From contig PKZN01000037.1 of the NCBI GenBank assembly GCA_003133075.1, forward strand, positions 1 through 8,405: a stretch of DNA of 8,405 nt, in the 5' to 3' direction. Made by a program: the position numbers and the translations under genes. Below are positions 5,366 through 8,405 of this stretch, one piece after another (position 1 is the stretch's first letter; each line of letters opens with the position of its first letter). Origin of the DNA: Acidimicrobiaceae bacterium (lineage in GTDB: Bacteria > Actinomycetota > Acidimicrobiia > Acidimicrobiales > RAAP-2). The notes beneath the pieces were generated by a model. It worked only from the letters and a program-made list of their open reading frames with translations. It was not told the origin of the DNA and did not search any database.

Positions 5366-6025
5366 CTAGGTCCGCACCCTGCCGTTCGCCCCGGTGACGC
5401 TAATCAGTCGACTGAAGACCACGACGTTGGCCTCGTAGTGACCGGTACCGTGGTCGAAGATTCCGCCGCAGGTCACTAGTTGCAGCGACCTCGTCCCGTG
5501 CGACCCGTAGACCAGTCGATCGGGGAATGAGGTCTTGGCGTACTGGACGACGCGCTCAACCACGAAGCGCGTCACCGCGCCGTCGGCCAATGTCGTCTCG
5601 ATCGCGTCACCGGCCTTCAGTAGTTTGAGGTCAAAGAGCGTGCCCGGTCCGAGGTACGAGTCGACATGGCCGAGAATGACCGCCGAGCCGACCATGCCGG
5701 GCGTGACGCCCCGGTCGTACCAGCCGACGGTGTGCGTGGTCGTGGGCACCATCACCTCATCGTCAGCTTGAAGACCGAGCAGGCCGACGCTGCTCCTCAC
5801 GCCAATGGCGGGAATCACCAGTTCGACGGGACGAGAGCGCGCCACGTCCGGGCCCCTCGGCGCCCTCGAGATCGGCGCCTGCGACAGTACGACCACCGCG
5901 GGCTCTCGGGCCGGCAACGTGCCAACGAGCAACACCGCGCCGAGCACGAAGGCCAGGGCCGCGGCGCTCCACCACGGCCACTGGCGACGCGCGCGCCGCT
6001 TCTCGGTGACGTCAACGCGACTCAT
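5366..6025 (-). CDS. Class F-like sortase (membrane-anchored transpeptidase)
   Basis: A complete 219-residue sortase. It would cut a C-terminal sorting signal on a secreted protein and join it to a cell-envelope amine. Architecture: a basic N-terminus (KRRARR, 9-14), one membrane segment (about 18-37), a short linker, then the sortase barrel beginning VELVIPAIGV (67-76). VGWYDRG (100-106) and VILGHVDS (116-123) with catalytic H120 follow, then GDAIETTLADG and LVTCGG (183-188) with catalytic C186, and finally HYEANVVVF (196-204). The IPAIGV, GWY...PG and TCGG-FD pattern is that of actinobacterial class F-type sortases. The arginine expected after the Cys is not obvious in the YEAN segment; R206 is a later candidate. 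The start ATG is 21 bases after the adhesin stop, with AAAGG 11 bases upstream as a weak Shine-Dalgarno sequence. Its adjacency implies the DUF3494 protein is its substrate. Confidence 0.9.
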   Translation of the reverse strand: MSRVDVTEKRRARRQWPWWSAAALAFVLGAVLLVGTLPAREPAVVVLSQAPISRAPRGPDVARSRPVELVIPAIGVRSSVGLLGLQADDEVMVPTTTHTVGWYDRGVTPGMVGSAVILGHVDSYLGPGTLFDLKLLKAGDAIETTLADGAVTRFVVERVVQYAKTSFPDRLVYGSHGTRSLQLVTCGGIFDHGTGHYEANVVVFSRLISVTGANGRVRT

Positions 6026-6046
6026 CGATCGTTCGACCTTTAACCG

Positions 6047-7588
6047 CTACGCGAGACGACGGCGACGCGTTCGCGCGACCGACGCGGCGATAAAGGCGAG
6101 CGCCATTGCCGCCAGTCCTAAGAGACCAAACATCGTGAATCCCGAACCAGCCATGCCACCTTGACCGGTGGCCGGGGCGCCAGAGGGGATTGTGCCCGAC
6201 GCGCTAGTTGGCACCGTAGTGGTAGTCGCGGTGGACGCGTGAGGATTCACCGTGGCACCACTCTTGGGTGCCGCTCCCGGTGCGACGTCGCCGTGCACCA
6301 GTGAGCCGTGACCGGACGTGGGTACCGCCGCGCTGAGCGCCGGCGCGAGGGCCGTCGCCGCGGGAGCCACCACGGACCCCACCAGGGCGCCCACGGACGG
6401 GATCAGTCCCGAGCTCGTCGTCGACGAGACGGGTCCGGTCGCACTCGCGGTTGGATTACCGACGATGCCAGAGGGCAGACTGCCCAGCGCGCCGAGGAGA
6501 CCCGTGGCCAGCGAGGCGGCCTTCGTGGCGGGCTTTGACGCCGTTGCCACAGCGCTGGTGGGCGCCGTGGTGCTGGCGCGTGGTACGAGGCCCTTCACGG
6601 ACTTCACCGCCCCCGTGGCGCTCTTCGCGAGCGTGCCCACGAGACCGGTCGGCACCAGGCTGCTCACCGTTGGGACCAGTCCCCCGATGATCGGCACGAG
6701 CGATGACGTGAGACCGCCCGCCGTTGACGCCGCGGTGCCCGCCGAGGGGATCGCCGCAGCGCCCGCGGAGGACGTCGGAATCGTTGGTAACGAGATCGAG
6801 CTCGCACCGAGATTGACGCCCGCGAGCAGCGACACCGCCCGTCCCACGAGGTCAGTACCCGCTCCGAGGGTCACTGCGTGCTCCGCGAGGAGCGAACCGA
6901 CGAAAGACGACCCGTGTGCGAGGGACGCCGACTGGCCGACTTGCCAGAGCACGTTGCGTGCTTGCGCCCCGCCTTCGAGTACGACGCTGCTGCCTGGTGC
7001 GGTGGTGAGCGTGGAGGGAATCTGGAAGATGAATCCGGCATTCGCGTGTCCCAACGCGTCGAGTCGCAGTACGCCACCCAACGACAGTGGTCCGACGACC
7101 GAGTAGACGCCGGGCGTCAGGGTGCCCCCTTGAAGCTCTGCGCCCGCGATGACGGTGGTGGGGGTGTCGCCTTGCGCCGTCCGGTACGCCGTGCTCGCGG
7201 CACCCAACGCCGTTGTGGCGGGACCGTTGGCGACATCGAGCGCACCCGTCACGACGCCTAACAGACCAGCCGCAACAGTGGGGAGCGGTGTGGTCGTGGT
7301 CGATCCCTCGCCCAGCAGTCCCACGTCGCCCACGACCGTGGCACCCGCGAGGCGACCGACGCCGGCGTGCGCGAGTACCGCAAAGTTTGACGCGGCACCC
7401 AGCGTGGGCACCACGGGTGCGGCCGACGACGGCGACGCGAACGCGAGTACTCCCGCCATGCTTAACGTCGTTGCGACTACCAGACTCGCTCCGGCTTGGG
7501 CGCGCTTCATCGTGAGCAGGCGCGGCGTGCGTCGGCGTAACGCACGGCGACTTTCGGTGTTGCGTGACGTCTCTCTATTCATTGTCAT
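6047..7588 (-). CDS. DUF3494 (ice-binding-like) surface protein with sortase-type C-terminal signal
   Basis: A 513-residue exported protein. The start at ATG 7588 is chosen because GAAGGGGAG lies 7-8 bases upstream; a longer frame from a TTG at 7615 would put this Shine-Dalgarno sequence inside the gene. The N-terminus is long and Arg-rich, followed by a hydrophobic signal core ending SPSSAA (about 33-57). Residues about 61-269 form a DUF3494 domain, the beta-solenoid fold of ice-binding proteins and adhesins: LGAASNFAVLA, VVGDVGL, GGTLTPGVYS, FIFQIPSTLTTAPGSSVVL, NVLWQVGQSASL and FVGSLLA are all visible. Residues about 272-465 are a low-complexity Ser/Thr/Ala/Pro/Gly spacer. The C-terminus is APATG (471-475), a hydrophobic helix (about 484-504) and RTRRRRLA, a sortase signal differing from LPXTG only at the Leu. 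The sortase gene follows 21 bases later. Ice binding itself is not shown; adhesion or surface structure is equally likely. Confidence 0.88.
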   Translation of the reverse strand: MTMNRETSRNTESRRALRRRTPRLLTMKRAQAGASLVVATTLSMAGVLAFASPSSAAPVVPTLGAASNFAVLAHAGVGRLAGATVVGDVGLLGEGSTTTTPLPTVAAGLLGVVTGALDVANGPATTALGAASTAYRTAQGDTPTTVIAGAELQGGTLTPGVYSVVGPLSLGGVLRLDALGHANAGFIFQIPSTLTTAPGSSVVLEGGAQARNVLWQVGQSASLAHGSSFVGSLLAEHAVTLGAGTDLVGRAVSLLAGVNLGASSISLPTIPTSSAGAAAIPSAGTAASTAGGLTSSLVPIIGGLVPTVSSLVPTGLVGTLAKSATGAVKSVKGLVPRASTTAPTSAVATASKPATKAASLATGLLGALGSLPSGIVGNPTASATGPVSSTTSSGLIPSVGALVGSVVAPAATALAPALSAAVPTSGHGSLVHGDVAPGAAPKSGATVNPHASTATTTTVPTSASGTIPSGAPATGQGGMAGSGFTMFGLLGLAAMALAFIAASVARTRRRRLA

Positions 7589-7594
7589 GATGTA

Positions 7595-7604
7595 GCTCCC
7601 CTTC
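7595..7604 (-). promoter_or_regulatory. Shine-Dalgarno sequence deciding the DUF3494 start
   Basis: Minus-strand AAGGGGAGC, complementary to the 16S rRNA tail, at normal distance from the ATG at 7588. It is the clearest ribosome-binding site in the window and shortens the gene by nine codons relative to the longest frame. Confidence 0.65.
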
Positions 7605-7760
7605 TCAGTGGGCAATCATCAACACAGACTGATCGCCTCTTCTGTTCAGGAACCTAAGACCCGTCTTCAGCGTTCTTCACAACACGCCGTCAAAAGACAT
7701 TCGCGTGGTCGCTTTCACATTGAACTGACAGTTGCGAAGGACGACTACCTACACAGGAAG

Positions 7761-7811
7761 TACGACAGTGTTCGTAAATACGAGACGTCTCGTTATACGA
7801 GTGATCACGTC
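7761..7811. repeat. Three tandem palindromic sites, candidate operator array
   Basis: The sites are ACGACAGTGTTCGT (7762-7775), ACGAGACGTCTCGT (7780-7793, a perfect 14-bp palindrome) and ACGAGTGATCACGT (7797-7810). Each is preceded by T and has the form ACGA-N6-[TA]CGT, and the start-to-start distances are 18 and 17 bases. The third contains its own 8-bp palindrome GTGATCAC. Compared with the central copy, the others match at 9 and 10 of 14 positions. Such spacing is what cooperative binding of a dimeric regulator would produce. The array lies about 170 bases upstream of the DUF3494 start, just after lapA; the regulator is unknown. Confidence 0.45.
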
Positions 7812-7833
7812 ACCTTTTACCAACGTCGTTAAA

Positions 7834-8226
7834 CTAGGACGCCTCGTCAGCGGTCGTGTCCGCGTCGTGATGGCGTATCGAATGCCGACGTTGACGACGC
7901 ATGTTGAGCCGCAGCTGCGCAACGCGGCCAATGCCAATCGCGAGTACCACGATCGCGCCGCACAGCGCCGCCGCCAGTAACGCCACGGCGATCGGTATGC
8001 GACCACTCGCGCCGAAGAACTCTATTCGCACGTCGCGGGTATTTTGGGCGATGAAGTCGATGAGCGCCACACCGAACAAGACGGCGATCGTAATCGCCAC
8101 CCACGCGGCCGAGGTGCGAGTATGGCGGACTTTGTCCTCCGCGTGCCGGTGATGACCGGCGTCACTCGCCGCGACGGGCGCCGGCGACTCCTCACTCTTC
8201 GGATCGTGGGGTTCGGTATCACTCAT
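7834..8226 (-). CDS. LapA/DUF1049-domain membrane protein
   Basis: A complete 130-residue small membrane protein with the LapA (DUF1049) domain. It has a polar, His-containing N-terminal tail (1-38), helix 1 (about 39-59), the conserved QNT after the first helix (61-63), a short amphipathic VRIEFFGASGRIP stretch, helix 2 (about 78-100) and a basic, His/Arg-rich C-terminal tail. In enterobacteria LapA helps control lipopolysaccharide assembly; this organism probably lacks classical lipopolysaccharide, and the role of actinobacterial members is not established. The ATG at 8226 is preceded by minus-strand TAAGGT 7 bases away, suggesting a leaderless start. Its nearest upstream gene on the same strand is the tRNA. 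Confidence 0.85.
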   Translation of the reverse strand: MSDTEPHDPKSEESPAPVAASDAGHHRHAEDKVRHTRTSAAWVAITIAVLFGVALIDFIAQNTRDVRIEFFGASGRIPIAVALLAAALCGAIVVLAIGIGRVAQLRLNMRRQRRHSIRHHDADTTADEAS

Positions 8227-8233
8227 GAACGCG

Positions 8234-8239
8234 ACCTTA
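8234..8239 (-). promoter_or_regulatory. Possible -10 of a leaderless lapA transcript
   Basis: Minus-strand TAAGGT (TANNNT) ends 7 bases before the lapA ATG, and no Shine-Dalgarno sequence is seen at normal distance. Weak, pattern only. Confidence 0.25.
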
Positions 8240-8265
8240 TGGGGCGCTGAAGGAAATGCGGTCTT

Positions 8266-8341
8266 TGGTGGAGGTGATGGGATTCGAACCCACTGCCTCT
8301 ACATTGCGAACGTAGCGCTCTACCAATTGAGCTACACCCCC
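8266..8341 (-). tRNA. tRNA-Ala (anticodon CGC)
   Basis: A complete 76-base cloverleaf on the minus strand. The acceptor stem GGGGGTG pairs with CACCTCC (one G-U), followed by discriminator A and an encoded CCA (8268-8266). The D arm has GCTCAATTGGTAGAGC. The anticodon stem CTACG/TGTAG holds the loop TTCGCAA, so the anticodon is CGC and reads the alanine codon GCG. The T arm is GTGGG-TTCGAAT-CCCAT. It would serve GCG, a frequent alanine codon in a high-GC genome. Confidence 0.97.
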
Positions 8342-8353
8342 GAAGAGGTTTCC

Positions 8354-8359
8354 ACTTTA
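8354..8359 (-). promoter_or_regulatory. Possible -10 of the tRNA-Ala gene
   Basis: Minus-strand TAAAGT, with its end 12 bases before the first base of the tRNA, fits a TANNNT -10 with a short 5' leader. No convincing -35 was found at 16-18 bases. Confidence 0.25.
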
Positions 8360-8405
8360 GCCGAAGGCACGGTAGCTCTGAGACTCGCGGCGCCACGGCT
8401 CTTCG

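Larger units (their letters stand above)
7589..7833 (-). other. Upstream region of the surface-protein operon
   Basis: A non-coding stretch of 245 bases between lapA and the DUF3494 gene. Besides the Shine-Dalgarno site and the operator array it holds an 11-base palindrome AACTG-A-CAGTT (7723-7733) and an AAGAC-CC-GTCTT palindrome near 7654-7665. A minus-strand TTGACG (7693-7688) lacks a good -10 at standard spacing, and a TAGGTT (7656-7651) could be a -10. No promoter can be assigned with confidence. No terminator with a U-run is seen after lapA. Confidence 0.4.

Noticed and set aside
4490..5479. Long plus-strand open frame (329 codons) opposite the DUF2332 and sortase genes
   Set aside because: It is the antisense shadow of two well-supported minus-strand genes, spans their junction, and is Arg/His/Val-rich with no domain.
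6026..6038. CGAACGATCG just upstream of the sortase start as a second LexA box
   Set aside because: It has one CGAAC half only; the other half is not GTTCG at the required spacing, and it lies inside an operon gap.
6318..7106. Plus-strand open frame of 262 codons opposite the DUF3494 gene
   Set aside because: It mirrors the low-complexity Ala/Thr/Ser spacer and domain of the real gene. No ribosome-binding site and no motif.
8266..8341. tRNA-Ala as an integration (att) site
   Set aside because: No repeat of the tRNA 3' end and no integrase gene is seen in the window.
1..8405. CRISPR array, insertion sequence or prophage
   Set aside because: There are no regularly spaced identical repeats, transposase or integrase frames, or terminal inverted repeats.

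Overview
The window comes from a high-GC bacterium, most likely an actinobacterium. Four things point that way: an actinobacterial-type imuA'-imuB-dnaE2 mutasome cassette behind a CGAAC-N4-GTTCG LexA box, a class F-like sortase, an actinobacterial LapA-type (DUF1049) membrane protein, and several starts that look leaderless. Acidimicrobiia is a reasonable guess, but it cannot be proven from the window.

Left part (1-3781): a DNA-damage block. On the minus strand lie imuA' (2481-1822), an unusually short imuB (1822-743) and the first 247 codons of dnaE2 (743 to beyond the left edge). The two junctions are TGATG overlaps, so the three genes form a coupled SOS translesion operon. A 14-bp palindromic LexA box (2475-2488) sits on the imuA' start. 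Divergent from it is an SRAP (HMCES/YedK) abasic-site protein gene with all four active-site residues, followed by a GNAT acetyltransferase.

Middle (3782-4267): a 486-base stretch with no convincing gene. It holds a strong terminator-like double hairpin (best read on the minus strand, with a cUUCGg loop), a branched set of inverted repeats, and a minus-strand promoter-like sequence (TGGAAA-N17-TATAAG) in a patch of about 44% GC. Together these suggest an undescribed small RNA.

Right part (4268-7588, minus strand): a cell-surface gene group read in the order DUF3494 (ice-binding-like) adhesin, class F-like sortase, DUF2332 protein. The adhesin has a signal peptide, a long Ser/Thr/Ala/Pro spacer and a C-terminal APATG-hydrophobic-basic tail, so the adjacent sortase is its likely anchoring enzyme. 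Upstream (7761-7811) are three tandem 14-bp palindrome-like sites spaced 17-18 bp apart, which look like an operator array.

Far right: a LapA/DUF1049 two-helix membrane protein (8226-7834) and a tRNA-Ala(CGC) with encoded CCA (8341-8266), both on the minus strand.
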